Source: Rubritalea tangerina
GTDB lineage: Bacteria > Verrucomicrobiota > Verrucomicrobiia > Verrucomicrobiales > Akkermansiaceae
Assembly (NCBI RefSeq): GCF_042683245.1
Contig: NZ_JBHUJB010000011.1
Location: 1 to 64,000, forward strand
DNA length: 64,000 nucleotides
Direction: 5' to 3'
The notes under the pieces are model-generated. The model was given only the letters and a program-made list of their open reading frames with translations. It made no database searches and was not told the DNA's origin. Shown in pieces: positions 1-8,111 of this stretch (the first letter of the stretch is position 1; every line of letters starts with the position of its first letter). Position numbers and translations under genes: made by a program.

Positions 1-145
1 AGACAACGAAACGGAATCAATCGTGCACCGCAAGCCAAGTAGAGCTTCAACTAGAGTGCGTATAAGAGCCAGATTCCGTTGTTCAATACAACTTACCCCT
101 AACCAATAGAAAGGAAATAAACTTACCAGTTGACCTCTCTTCACA

Positions 146-173
146 TAAAAGCCACGTATCCTCATACGTGGCT
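146..173 (-). terminator. Intrinsic terminator of the minus-strand operon
   Basis: A perfect 9-bp stem (AGCCACGTA with TACGTGGCT, 6-nt loop) is followed on the minus strand by TTTT. It lies 60 bp past the stop of the cyclase-like gene that ends the 3.5-0.2 kb operon. The first 145 bp hold no gene that I can see. Confidence 0.6.
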
Positions 174-232
174 GGGCCTCGTTGAAAGCCAATAAAGCTA
201 AAGTAGGCTGTGCATCGTAAACGATGAGAGAA

Positions 233-1417
233 TCAGCGACAGCGTGTCAAGGTCGTCAGAGCGTAGCCAGTCCCATAAGCATGACCATAATTATACAATG
301 CATAGTCCCACCATGAACCGTCAGATTCTTGCTTATCTAACATGACCTTCGCAAGCTTTGCCTTCCACTCCCCTTGTTTACTCTCCGGTAACTGCAGGAT
401 GTTCTCACTCGCATAATAATGGCCGTAAAAATAGAAATAGCCAGAAATCGCAAAGTGCGTCTCGTGCGGTTTCGGCCGCTTCCTACCAATATCTAACCAC
501 CCATTACGTTTGATCATCCGATCCAGCCCCATGACTAAGACCTCATCAGTGATTTTCTCATCACCCCACTCTCGCAAGGCTGCATTACACGCAGTGGTGC
601 GCGCCAATGATCCCGCTGGCCGGTTGATCGAATAACGTGGGCGCTTAATGTGCCCGGTCGCATACGTGTACGCAAAGTCTGGAGTCCGTTGCCGCTGGAT
701 TGACAAAACCGCCAACTTAAGACGCCGGTCATCTAACTTTAAGTCAAAGACACCCGCAGCCTCCTTGATTGCCAATATCACTGTGGCTGTCGTGAAACTT
801 GTAGACCCTCCGCTAGGTTGAGCTGTCACGGAATCTCTTCCATAATACCCCCAACCACCATCTAGATCCTGGTTGACCCAAAGGGCATCAACTTGAGACT
901 GAGCCAACTTCGTGTAATGAAGCATCTTCTCCTCAGTCATCCCATCACGTTGAGCCAAGGCAACCAAAGCTCTCAACCCATAGGCGTGCCCCCAGTTATT
1001 ATAAATCGTCGACCCTCCAGCCCGGCGCAGTTTAGGCATGGTCTCTAACATCCACTTCTCACACTTATCTATCGCACGAGTAACTTCCGGACGTTCGTCC
1101 TTTGCTTGGATCATACCCGCAAGTGCAAGACTTGTCGTTCCCATCCTGAACGCGTGATGCGCCCCAGGAATAGGGGCAAAAATGTTCAGCCCTTTGGTGC
1201 GTGTTGCATTTCCCCAAGAACCATCTGGGTTCTGGTCTTTTAGCAAGAAGTCCACACCGCCCTTTATCGCCGCTTCAAGCTCGGCGGCATCCACAGCCGA
1301 ATCTTCAAGAACAGGTGCTGCAGGAACAACCTTTTTAGGCAAGTCCGGGTCAATGCTCTGGCCCATCGCCAGTGAGCTGAGGATCATGCCACAGCCCAGT
1401 ATGGATGACCACTTCAT
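233..1417 (-). CDS. Secreted prenyltransferase/squalene-oxidase-repeat protein
   Basis: The 394-residue protein starts with a signal-peptide-like segment (residues 1-20, ending AMGQS). It then shows alpha/alpha-toroid repeats of the squalene-cyclase superfamily: an NPDGSWG motif near residue 63, DLDGGWGYYG near 185 and ESDGSWW near 363. These QW-like motifs are seen directly. I do not see a DXDD cyclase acid motif, so real terpene cyclase activity is unlikely. Proteins of this type are common in Verrucomicrobia and Planctomycetes and mostly have no known function. Its ATG overlaps the stop codon of the upstream HlyD-like gene by one base, so the two are probably translated together. A second protein of this superfamily is encoded at 5828-7303. 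Confidence 0.8.
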   Translation of the reverse strand: MKWSSILGCGMILSSLAMGQSIDPDLPKKVVPAAPVLEDSAVDAAELEAAIKGGVDFLLKDQNPDGSWGNATRTKGLNIFAPIPGAHHAFRMGTTSLALAGMIQAKDERPEVTRAIDKCEKWMLETMPKLRRAGGSTIYNNWGHAYGLRALVALAQRDGMTEEKMLHYTKLAQSQVDALWVNQDLDGGWGYYGRDSVTAQPSGGSTSFTTATVILAIKEAAGVFDLKLDDRRLKLAVLSIQRQRTPDFAYTYATGHIKRPRYSINRPAGSLARTTACNAALREWGDEKITDEVLVMGLDRMIKRNGWLDIGRKRPKPHETHFAISGYFYFYGHYYASENILQLPESKQGEWKAKLAKVMLDKQESDGSWWDYALYNYGHAYGTGYALTTLTRCR

Positions 1418-2820
1418 TACTTTGCTTCAAAGATGATCACTTGTCCCGCATCCAAACCGCTCAAAACTTCTACCTTCTCGTGGTTACTCTCGCCAACCGT
1501 GACTTTCTTCTCCTCTTGCTTATCGTCAGCCATCTTGAGCTTCACGGTATAACTACCATCTGCATGGGCCTTCACCGCCTTCGTTGGAACGCTGATTGCG
1601 TCCTCTTTGCGGTAGGATACAAAATCTGCATGCACATTCTCCCCCACCTTGAGGCTCGCTGCCCCATCCAGATCGGCCTTCAGTACCACATCCCACTTGC
1701 CTTGAATATTGGGCACTGCCCCCACAGAAACAACCTCACCAGTATAGCTTTTCCAAGGCTGGGTGGATAACTTCAATGCTCCCTTGTCTCCCGCCTTGAT
1801 ACGGCTCGCTGTAAATCCATCCACTGACGCGGTTACTTGAGAGGCATTCCCCTCCGGTACCACCACCATAAATGGTCGCTTAGCCATCAACTTTGCACCG
1901 CGTACAAGTGTCTTCTGCGCGATCTCACGCTTCCAAGCATTCCCTGAGAATTCGCCATAGTACAGATAACCTGCAGCCGGCGCCTTGATTTCCATGGCCG
2001 CTCGATCCGCTTTTACCTTTGCAAAATCCTCCGCCTTCTTCTTGTCAGCATTCACTAACTTCGTCACCTCAAGTTCCTTCAACTCAAGCGCACGTGGAAT
2101 CGAAGTCTGTGCAAATTCCCATGCCGACTTGGCACGAGCATGCTGTAATGCGCGATCCACTTCTTGGCGTGGAATCCCAGTTTCAAGCTGGAACTTGACC
2201 TGCTTTTGTTTCTGCTTGTTGCTAAACTCACCACTCTTCACAGAGTTTTGAGCACGCTGTACAATAATCTCCTCAGTTTCCTCAGTCAACCCATCCGCCT
2301 CATACATCTTCAATAACTGACGAAGTTCCTCACGAGTATACGAAAGGTACCACTCAGACTTCTCACCATCAAACTTCGTCGAAGCAATTTGATCAGGTAA
2401 GTCCACCTCCTGATATCGTTTATAATTCTCAACCTCACGCTCGTAATTGCGCTTCGCCACTAAAAGATCACGCTGAGTCTTTAACTTGAGCTCAGCCAAT
2501 TCCTGCTGAGCCTTTTGTAATCTAATCCCATCAATCTTCCGCTCCAGCTCTTGCTCCTGAATGTACTTATCCACCTTCTTGGTATCAATCCATACAATCT
2601 GCTGGCCTTTCTCAACCTTCGTGCCCTGCGGCAATACCTTCTCAACTATAAAGTCCCCCCAAATCTCAGGCGCAATCACAACCTCTGCGGCATTCTGCGG
2701 TGCAGCAATCCCCTGCACACGCACAGATTGCTCAAATAATTCTTTCTTCACCTCGTAATCAGCTGCGTGAAGTGAGGTAATACAAAAGGCAGTGGCCATT
2801 AGGCTGAGTTTGGATGTCAT
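1417..2820 (-). CDS. HlyD/RND-type periplasmic adaptor subunit
   Basis: The 467-residue protein has a signal peptide (about residues 1-19, ending LHAA) and a short lipoyl-like segment (PQGTKVEKGQQIVWID). A long charged alpha-helical hairpin follows (about 85-270, rich in K, E and Q), then a beta-barrel region and a membrane-proximal domain ending in VEVLSGLDAGQ, typical of membrane-fusion proteins. Such adaptors link an inner-membrane pump to an outer-membrane channel, but no transporter gene is adjacent. The partner may be encoded elsewhere, or the protein may serve the neighbouring cyclase-like protein. The gene overlaps the upstream spermidine-synthase-like gene by 4 bp (ATGA) and the downstream gene by 1 bp, which indicates one operon. 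Confidence 0.8.
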   Translation of the reverse strand: MTSKLSLMATAFCITSLHAADYEVKKELFEQSVRVQGIAAPQNAAEVVIAPEIWGDFIVEKVLPQGTKVEKGQQIVWIDTKKVDKYIQEQELERKIDGIRLQKAQQELAELKLKTQRDLLVAKRNYEREVENYKRYQEVDLPDQIASTKFDGEKSEWYLSYTREELRQLLKMYEADGLTEETEEIIVQRAQNSVKSGEFSNKQKQKQVKFQLETGIPRQEVDRALQHARAKSAWEFAQTSIPRALELKELEVTKLVNADKKKAEDFAKVKADRAAMEIKAPAAGYLYYGEFSGNAWKREIAQKTLVRGAKLMAKRPFMVVVPEGNASQVTASVDGFTASRIKAGDKGALKLSTQPWKSYTGEVVSVGAVPNIQGKWDVVLKADLDGAASLKVGENVHADFVSYRKEDAISVPTKAVKAHADGSYTVKLKMADDKQEEKKVTVGESNHEKVEVLSGLDAGQVIIFEAK

Positions 2821-3548
2821 CGTCGTTGTTTTTGGTTTTGTGATTGGTAGCTGCCATTGCGCGCTATCCAGATGGTGTGCATCCGGCGCTTGCGTCCTCG
2901 ATGTGAGGCCGGAACCTCCACTTCAGATACTTCAAACTTCGCTCTGCGTAGCAACTTAGTAAATTTTTTGTCTGGGTACGCTGACCATACGGCCAATATC
3001 CCACCTTCTTTCAATGCTGCCTTAGCGGCATTCAATCCCTCAATTGTGTATAAATTTTGATTATTTTCACCATGAAATGCACTCGGCCCATTATCCACAT
3101 CCAACATGATAGCACTATATTCCCCATCTGCATCCGCTATCAGCTTCTGAACCGGTGAAACCACAACCTGAACCCGAGGGTCATCTAACAGCCCCGGATG
3201 CAGCCCTTTCAGATACGTCTTGTTCCACTCCACCACCGCTTCAGTCAATTCCGCCACCACAAATTTAGCCCCCACCTGAGGCAAGCTCTCAACCGCTGCC
3301 GAAAGAGTAAAACACATTCCAAGACCGCCAATCAACACCTTCGGCTGACGCGCTGGTCGCAATGGTTGGCATGCCATCCGTGCCAATTCCTCCTCGGATC
3401 CATAGGCTATGCTCGTCATCAATCTCTCACCATGAGAGCTGATAAAAAACTCACCATCGTGTTCAAAAAGATCCAATGGTTCTCCCTCAGGCGTTAATGT
3501 CTCTGCTAATTTCGTGTACTGCTTCATCGCTTCGTGAAGGCTAGCCAT
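2817..3548 (-). CDS. Spermidine synthase-like SAM-fold protein
   Basis: This is a Rossmann-fold protein of about 243 residues. It has a glycine-rich nucleotide loop (IGGLGMCFT), the acidic strand VVAELTEAVVEW and the DVDNGPSAFH segment found in spermidine-synthase-like proteins. These resemble stand-alone SpeE-like proteins whose substrate is unknown. I place the start at the ATG at 3548 (MASLHEAMK). A longer TTG start at 3572 is possible but would overlap the promoter region. It is the first gene of the minus-strand operon with the HlyD-like and cyclase-like genes, and is divergent from the NAD(P)HX repair gene 65 bp away. The C-terminus is basic (QNQKQRR). Confidence 0.7.
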   Translation of the reverse strand: MASLHEAMKQYTKLAETLTPEGEPLDLFEHDGEFFISSHGERLMTSIAYGSEEELARMACQPLRPARQPKVLIGGLGMCFTLSAAVESLPQVGAKFVVAELTEAVVEWNKTYLKGLHPGLLDDPRVQVVVSPVQKLIADADGEYSAIMLDVDNGPSAFHGENNQNLYTIEGLNAAKAALKEGGILAVWSAYPDKKFTKLLRRAKFEVSEVEVPASHRGRKRRMHTIWIARNGSYQSQNQKQRR

Positions 3549-3613
3549 AGCACGCACTTTCAGATTAAGCAAAGCATACCAATATGAAGTGGTAGGATCC
3601 CACCGAGCTTGCT

Positions 3614-5134
3614 ATGGCTAATCATATGCAATCAGTAAGCTGCCAGATTATGCGAGAGATCGAAAACTCAGCATTCGCTCTCGGTCATTCCCCAGAATCC
3701 CTCATGCGCCAAGCTGGTAAACGCATGGCAGAAACTCTCTTGCGCTACTACCCATGCTCCCGACATGCCATCGCATACCTCGGAAAAGGTCACAACGCCG
3801 GTGATGCTCTCGTCATCCTCATGCACCTAGCCCAGGCTGGTTGGCGTGTGGAACTGAGACTTTCCACTCCTCTCGACCAGCTCGCCCCACTCACGGGCAA
3901 AATGTACGACGAGCTCAGAGTCTCTCCACTCGATGCGCCCCCCGCCGTCACAAACTCCACCCTCTTGCTCGATGCTCTCCTCGGCATTGGTGCCGAGGGT
4001 CCACTACGCCCTCCCCTCAGTGACGCAGCCGCAGAAATGAACACTCTGCGCCAAAGCTTCGGCTGCTCCACCATCGCCATCGACACCCCCAGTGGGATCA
4101 ATGCCGACACAGGAGAATGCTATGCGAACTCAGTGCTCGCAGACCACACCCTCAGCATCGGTTTCCCAAAATCTGGAATACTCACCGAAAATGCTCTCCC
4201 CCAAGTCGGCGCCATTAGCCACATCACCCTCGATGCCCTGACCGACCAAGCCCCCACAACCAGCCCAGATAACGCGCTTTCTCTCATCACCCACCAGAGC
4301 CTCACACGCATCAAGCGCCCTTTCGACACCCATAAAGGACAAGCCGGACGCGTAGGCATTTGGGCGGGCTCAGCGGGCATGCTAGGAGCTGCCGCCCTCT
4401 GTGCCTCCGCTGCACTCAAAGCTGGTGCAGGCCTCGTCACCCTCCACCTTCCCAGCTCCCTCTACCCCAGCATCACCCCGCTCCTCCCACCCGAAATCAT
4501 GGTGGCTCTCGACACCTCACCTGATTCCCTTCTCAACAAAAATTACGACGCCATTGTCATTGGCCCTGGAATTGGCAAGCCGGAACCCGAGCTCGAAGAC
4601 GCTCTCATGGATCTCATCAGCCAAACTCAGATCCCCATGGTTATCGATGCCGACATGCTCAATGTCATTGCCCGCTCCCAGCTGCTCTATAACATCTCTA
4701 AAACTGCTATCCTCACCCCCCACCCCGGTGAAATGCAGCGCCTGATGCCAACCACCACATCACGTGAAGCCACCGCCAAATTGTTCAGCGAGCGCTACCC
4801 CTGTACTCTCCTCTACAAAGGCGCTCGGACCCTCGTCGCGAACGCGGATTCGCCAATATTTGCAAATAGCACGGGCTCACCCGCCATGGCGACCGCCGGT
4901 CAAGGCGACGTCCTCGCTGGCCTCATCTCTGCCCTCTGCGCCCAAAACTACCCACCCCTCGAAGCCGCTAAAACTGCAGCCTGGCTCGCTGGTGAAGCCG
5001 CCATGCTCGCTCTCGCTGACGGCTCTGAGTCTACCGAAACCCTCACCGCCAGCTCCGTCATTTCCTACCTCCACCACGCATTCGAGGCCATCCCAGCAAA
5101 GCCACCCCAGCCCCAATCCTCAGCGAACCAATAA
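3614..5134 (+). CDS. nnr: Bifunctional NAD(P)H-hydrate epimerase / ADP-dependent dehydratase
   Basis: The 506-residue protein has the two-domain Nnr layout. The N-terminal YjeF epimerase domain (about 1-215) shows YLGKGHNAGDALV and DALLGIGAEGP. The C-terminal ribokinase-like dehydratase domain (about 235-490) shows AGSAGMLGAAALCASAALKA, the VIGPGIG strand, LTPHPGEMQRL and the ATAGQGDVLAG motif that carries the catalytic aspartate. The enzyme repairs R- and S-NAD(P)HX formed from heat- or enzyme-damaged NAD(P)H. Length and domain order match the bacterial family. The ATG is 65 bp from the divergent spermidine-synthase-like gene. A lipoprotein gene follows 47 bp downstream and may be co-transcribed. 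Confidence 0.93.
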   Translation: MANHMQSVSCQIMREIENSAFALGHSPESLMRQAGKRMAETLLRYYPCSRHAIAYLGKGHNAGDALVILMHLAQAGWRVELRLSTPLDQLAPLTGKMYDELRVSPLDAPPAVTNSTLLLDALLGIGAEGPLRPPLSDAAAEMNTLRQSFGCSTIAIDTPSGINADTGECYANSVLADHTLSIGFPKSGILTENALPQVGAISHITLDALTDQAPTTSPDNALSLITHQSLTRIKRPFDTHKGQAGRVGIWAGSAGMLGAAALCASAALKAGAGLVTLHLPSSLYPSITPLLPPEIMVALDTSPDSLLNKNYDAIVIGPGIGKPEPELEDALMDLISQTQIPMVIDADMLNVIARSQLLYNISKTAILTPHPGEMQRLMPTTTSREATAKLFSERYPCTLLYKGARTLVANADSPIFANSTGSPAMATAGQGDVLAGLISALCAQNYPPLEAAKTAAWLAGEAAMLALADGSESTETLTASSVISYLHHAFEAIPAKPPQPQSSANQ

Positions 5135-5181
5135 AAAAGCTGTTCGCGTCCCCAAAAATCGTTTCATAGTCCCCACAACCT

Positions 5182-5646
5182 ATGAAACTCAAAAAGCTCA
5201 TTCTCTCTGGCCTTCTCGCCACAGGCACACTCACCACTCTGAATTCCTGTGTGGAAGCAGTCGCCCTCGGCGTCATGGCTGGCGCCCTCGACGAGGATGA
5301 ACCCGAACAGGAAATCCCCCCACTCATCATGCACGATGGACCAAAAGGACGTTACCCCATCGCCCGTCCACTCGAAGGTACCGCCACCTACATCCGTGAC
5401 CCCTACACGAATAAACCAGTCCTAGTGTACGGGAAACCTGCCAACTCCCTCCTCCGCTCCGGCCTAGGAGGTAAACGCTACTACATCCCCAAGCTCCCCC
5501 AATACCCAGTCGCACAAGCAGTCGCCGGTAAGCCAAACCACTTCCTCAACCCCTACGATGGACGCACCGTCAAAATGAGTGGCTACAAACCTGGCGCCCT
5601 CGTCGCCTCCCCCACAGCAGGCTCATTCTTCTATCTCGGTCAATAA
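5182..5646 (+). CDS. Small secreted lipoprotein, unknown function
   Basis: The 154-residue protein has a signal peptide with a lipobox-like TLNSC near residue 23, so it is probably lipid-anchored. The mature part is rich in proline, glycine and tyrosine. It contains two similar short segments, DPYTNKPVLVYGKP and NPYDGRTVKMSGYKPG, that look like diverged repeats of one unit (aromatic-T/G-K/R-V-X-V-X-G). I do not recognise a family. An acidic linker (DEDEPEQE) follows the anchor. It sits 47 bp after nnr in the same orientation. Confidence 0.7.
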   Translation: MKLKKLILSGLLATGTLTTLNSCVEAVALGVMAGALDEDEPEQEIPPLIMHDGPKGRYPIARPLEGTATYIRDPYTNKPVLVYGKPANSLLRSGLGGKRYYIPKLPQYPVAQAVAGKPNHFLNPYDGRTVKMSGYKPGALVASPTAGSFFYLGQ

Positions 5647-5827
5647 CCACGTTAGTGTGGTGGCTGGGAAGGCCGTAATTTTTCATCTCATTTTCTGCCT
5701 GTTCGCAGTGTGAAGCAATTTGTCCACATCGCCTAACGTGGTCGGTTTCTGAGACCATTGATTCCATAATGACCGCGTCAGCTCACCATGCTACGGACTT
5801 AGGGTCACCTACACCTAAGTACCTATT

Positions 5828-7303
5828 ATGAGCTTACACGCCCAGATGTCACCCGAAGCTAAAGCGCGGCTGGCAGCACAAAAACGCACCTCGACGATCA
5901 CCTCTATCCTCATTGCCTTATTAGGCTGCGCGCTCGTCGCAATCATCTTGATGGTCATTGCTCTCACCATCAACGTGAAGAACCCACCCGAAATCATCTC
6001 TTATTCCTCTGGAGTCATGGACGACGACCAAATCGAGCGCCCTGAAATGACTAACCAAGTCGAGCGCAAACCATCTTCTCCATCTTCCTCTATGGCAAAA
6101 GTCATTGCCAGCACCACAGCTTCTCCCACCGCAGTCCCCGTTCCAGATATCGAAATCACCGAGCCATCGCTCGACTTCGGTAATGGAGACGACTTCGGTG
6201 ACGGCTGGGGTGACGGCGATGGTGATGGCGGTGGTGGCGGCGGCTTCGGCCGTATCCCCTCCTCCATGAAAAAGCGCTGCTCAAAGGCAGACCGCCTCGC
6301 TCGACTCAAAAAAGAAGGTGGCAAACCAGAATGTGAAGAAGCCGTCGTACGCTCACTCCGCTACCTCCAAAACACCCAAAATGCCAATGGCTCATGGTGC
6401 CGGAAAAATAGTTCAGCCATGACTGGCCTCGCACTGCTGGCCTACCTCGGACATTGCGAAACACCACTCTCACCAGAATTTGGCGAAACCGTCGAAAAAG
6501 CCATCACCTACCTCGTTCAACTCGGTATCCAAAATGGCGGACAACTCGCCGAAGACCGCAACGATAAACACTGGCCCTACGAACACGGTATCGCCACCTA
6601 CGCACTCTGCGAAGCCTACACCTTCTGTAAAACACTCAACATCACCATCCCCAACCTCGATAAAGTCGTCATCGAGTCCGTCGGACACATCGTCAGCCAC
6701 CAGCATACCTCCGGCGGCTGGGTCTATGCCTTCGAAATGAGCAATGGCCCAGGTGACACCTCCGTCAGTTGCTGGCAAATTCAGGCACTCAAAGCCAGTA
6801 AACACACTGGCCTCCAAATCGATGGACTCAACGGCGCCATGAAAAAATCGATGAAATACCTCACCGAATCCCAAAATGGGGACGGCACGATCGGCTACCG
6901 TGGTAAAAAACATTCAGGTCTAGGCCCAACCATGACAGGCGGTGGTCTCCTCTGCCTCCAACAAGGCGGCTACGGCAGACGCTCACAAGCACGCAGCGCC
7001 GCCAAGTGGCTCAGCAAAAACCTCAAATACAATTACGCCAATGACGCCGACCTCTATGCCCACTACTACAACGGCCAAGCTCTGATCAATTACGGCGGTA
7101 CTGTCTGGAAGAACTACAACAAACTCTTCATGGACGAACACCTCAGTGGCCAAAACCCCGATGGCTCGTGGAAAAGCCCAGGTACCAATAAAGGCTCACG
7201 TCGTTTCCAAGGCGGCAGCGCTCAGGCCGTCCACTACCGGACTTGCCTAGCGACCCTGATGCTTGAGGTCTATTACCGCTTCTTGCCAGGCTCCGCACAA
7301 TAA
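5828..7303 (+). CDS. Membrane-anchored squalene-cyclase-like repeat protein
   Basis: The 491-residue protein has a cytoplasmic N-terminus and one transmembrane helix (about residues 24-47, SILIALLGCALVAIILMVIA). A low-complexity linker follows (110-145, D/G-rich with a run of glycines), then an alpha/alpha-toroid domain to the end. Its repeats include NANGSW (about 190), SGGWVYAFE (about 297), NGDGTIGYRG (about 350) and NPDGSWKS (about 441). This is a type II membrane topology with the toroid domain outside the cytoplasm, unlike the signal-peptide version at 233-1417. No cyclase acid motif is evident. The function is unknown, although the family is frequent in PVC bacteria. A hairpin terminator follows the stop codon. 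Confidence 0.8.
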   Translation: MSLHAQMSPEAKARLAAQKRTSTITSILIALLGCALVAIILMVIALTINVKNPPEIISYSSGVMDDDQIERPEMTNQVERKPSSPSSSMAKVIASTTASPTAVPVPDIEITEPSLDFGNGDDFGDGWGDGDGDGGGGGGFGRIPSSMKKRCSKADRLARLKKEGGKPECEEAVVRSLRYLQNTQNANGSWCRKNSSAMTGLALLAYLGHCETPLSPEFGETVEKAITYLVQLGIQNGGQLAEDRNDKHWPYEHGIATYALCEAYTFCKTLNITIPNLDKVVIESVGHIVSHQHTSGGWVYAFEMSNGPGDTSVSCWQIQALKASKHTGLQIDGLNGAMKKSMKYLTESQNGDGTIGYRGKKHSGLGPTMTGGGLLCLQQGGYGRRSQARSAAKWLSKNLKYNYANDADLYAHYYNGQALINYGGTVWKNYNKLFMDEHLSGQNPDGSWKSPGTNKGSRRFQGGSAQAVHYRTCLATLMLEVYYRFLPGSAQ

Positions 7304-7325
7304 ACTACCCCACACACACGATTTT

Positions 7326-7359
7326 AGCTCAGTCGGCCTCGCGCTTGCTGAGCTTTTTT
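7326..7359 (+). terminator. Terminator overlapping the trmO 3' end
   Basis: The arms AGCTCAG (7326-7332) and CTGAGCT (7348-7354) are followed by six T residues on the plus strand. This fits termination of the 5828-7303 transcript. The 15-nt loop and right arm lie inside the last codons of the convergent trmO gene. Confidence 0.65.
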
Positions 7360-8015
7360 ATGCAAGCCTCACGCTCCGTCACCGTCCAGTGGACTTCATA
7401 CGCATCCACACAACACACGTAGACACGCTCACTATCCTCTTGGTAAGCAGGCCTTGGATCGAGGGCTACAGTCTCCTCCACCAATGCTTTAAGCTCCTCA
7501 CCATCAGGCTCCTCACAACCCCATACCACCTCTAAACACTCGGGCGCCCCACTCACAAAACCCGACCGAGCATCCGGCACCGAGTCGCAAAAGGAGATGT
7601 AGGGTTTGATGTCTAATATCGGCGTCCCACTCACCAAGTCCGCCCCGCGCACCTCCAGCACGCTCCCCCCCTGCTCACACTTCCTCACCCGAAGCAGTTC
7701 CACCACGGACATCCCAATGCGATTGGGCCGGTACGGTGCACGAGTAGCAAAAACTCCGCGTCGGGTGTTCCCCCCCAAACGAGGAGGGCGTACCGTCCCT
7801 CGCCCCACCTTCTCCGAGGCCAAATGAAAAACAAACACCAACCACAGGTGGCTAAAGCCCTCAATGCCTCTCAAAAAGTTTTCATCCCTATACTCAGGAG
7901 CAAGCACCACCTCCCCCCATGCATGCGCTGAAAGCCCAGGCTGACGCGGAACCCCAAACTTCTCGGGATAGCATGTTTTAATATGTCCAATTGCTGCAAC
8001 CTCCATACGGAGCAT
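7329..8015 (-). CDS. trmO: tRNA (N6-threonylcarbamoyl-A37) N6-methyltransferase
   Basis: The 228-residue protein belongs to the TrmO/TsaA beta-barrel methyltransferase family. It carries the family signatures EKFGVPRQPGL (residues 18-28), GIEGFSHLWLVFVFH, TRAPYRPNRIGMS and GTPILDIKPYI. TrmO uses SAM to N6-methylate t6A37 of some threonine tRNAs and so modulates decoding. The ATG at 8015 leaves eight residues before IGHI, matching the E. coli protein; an internal ATG at 8006 is the alternative. It is convergent with the 5828-7303 gene and divergent from the TPR gene. Confidence 0.9.
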   Translation of the reverse strand: MLRMEVAAIGHIKTCYPEKFGVPRQPGLSAHAWGEVVLAPEYRDENFLRGIEGFSHLWLVFVFHLASEKVGRGTVRPPRLGGNTRRGVFATRAPYRPNRIGMSVVELLRVRKCEQGGSVLEVRGADLVSGTPILDIKPYISFCDSVPDARSGFVSGAPECLEVVWGCEEPDGEELKALVEETVALDPRPAYQEDSERVYVCCVDAYEVHWTVTEREACIKKLSKREAD

Positions 8016-8111
8016 CCATTGCGGATCCCCCCCTCCGATGCAATCGAAATATCATCCATGCCGGCTCCCCAGCATTGACCCAACGACCTTCCAACATTAG
8101 CCTGACCCTTC

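Noticed and set aside
1..90. Partial inverted repeat GGAATC / GATTCC at the left edge
   Set aside because: Short arms with mismatches; no insertion-sequence end or direct repeat was found.
5646..5742. Ten-base inverted repeat ACCACGTTAG / CTAACGTGGT separated by 77 nt
   Set aside because: The arms are too far apart for a terminator and occur once only; it may be chance.
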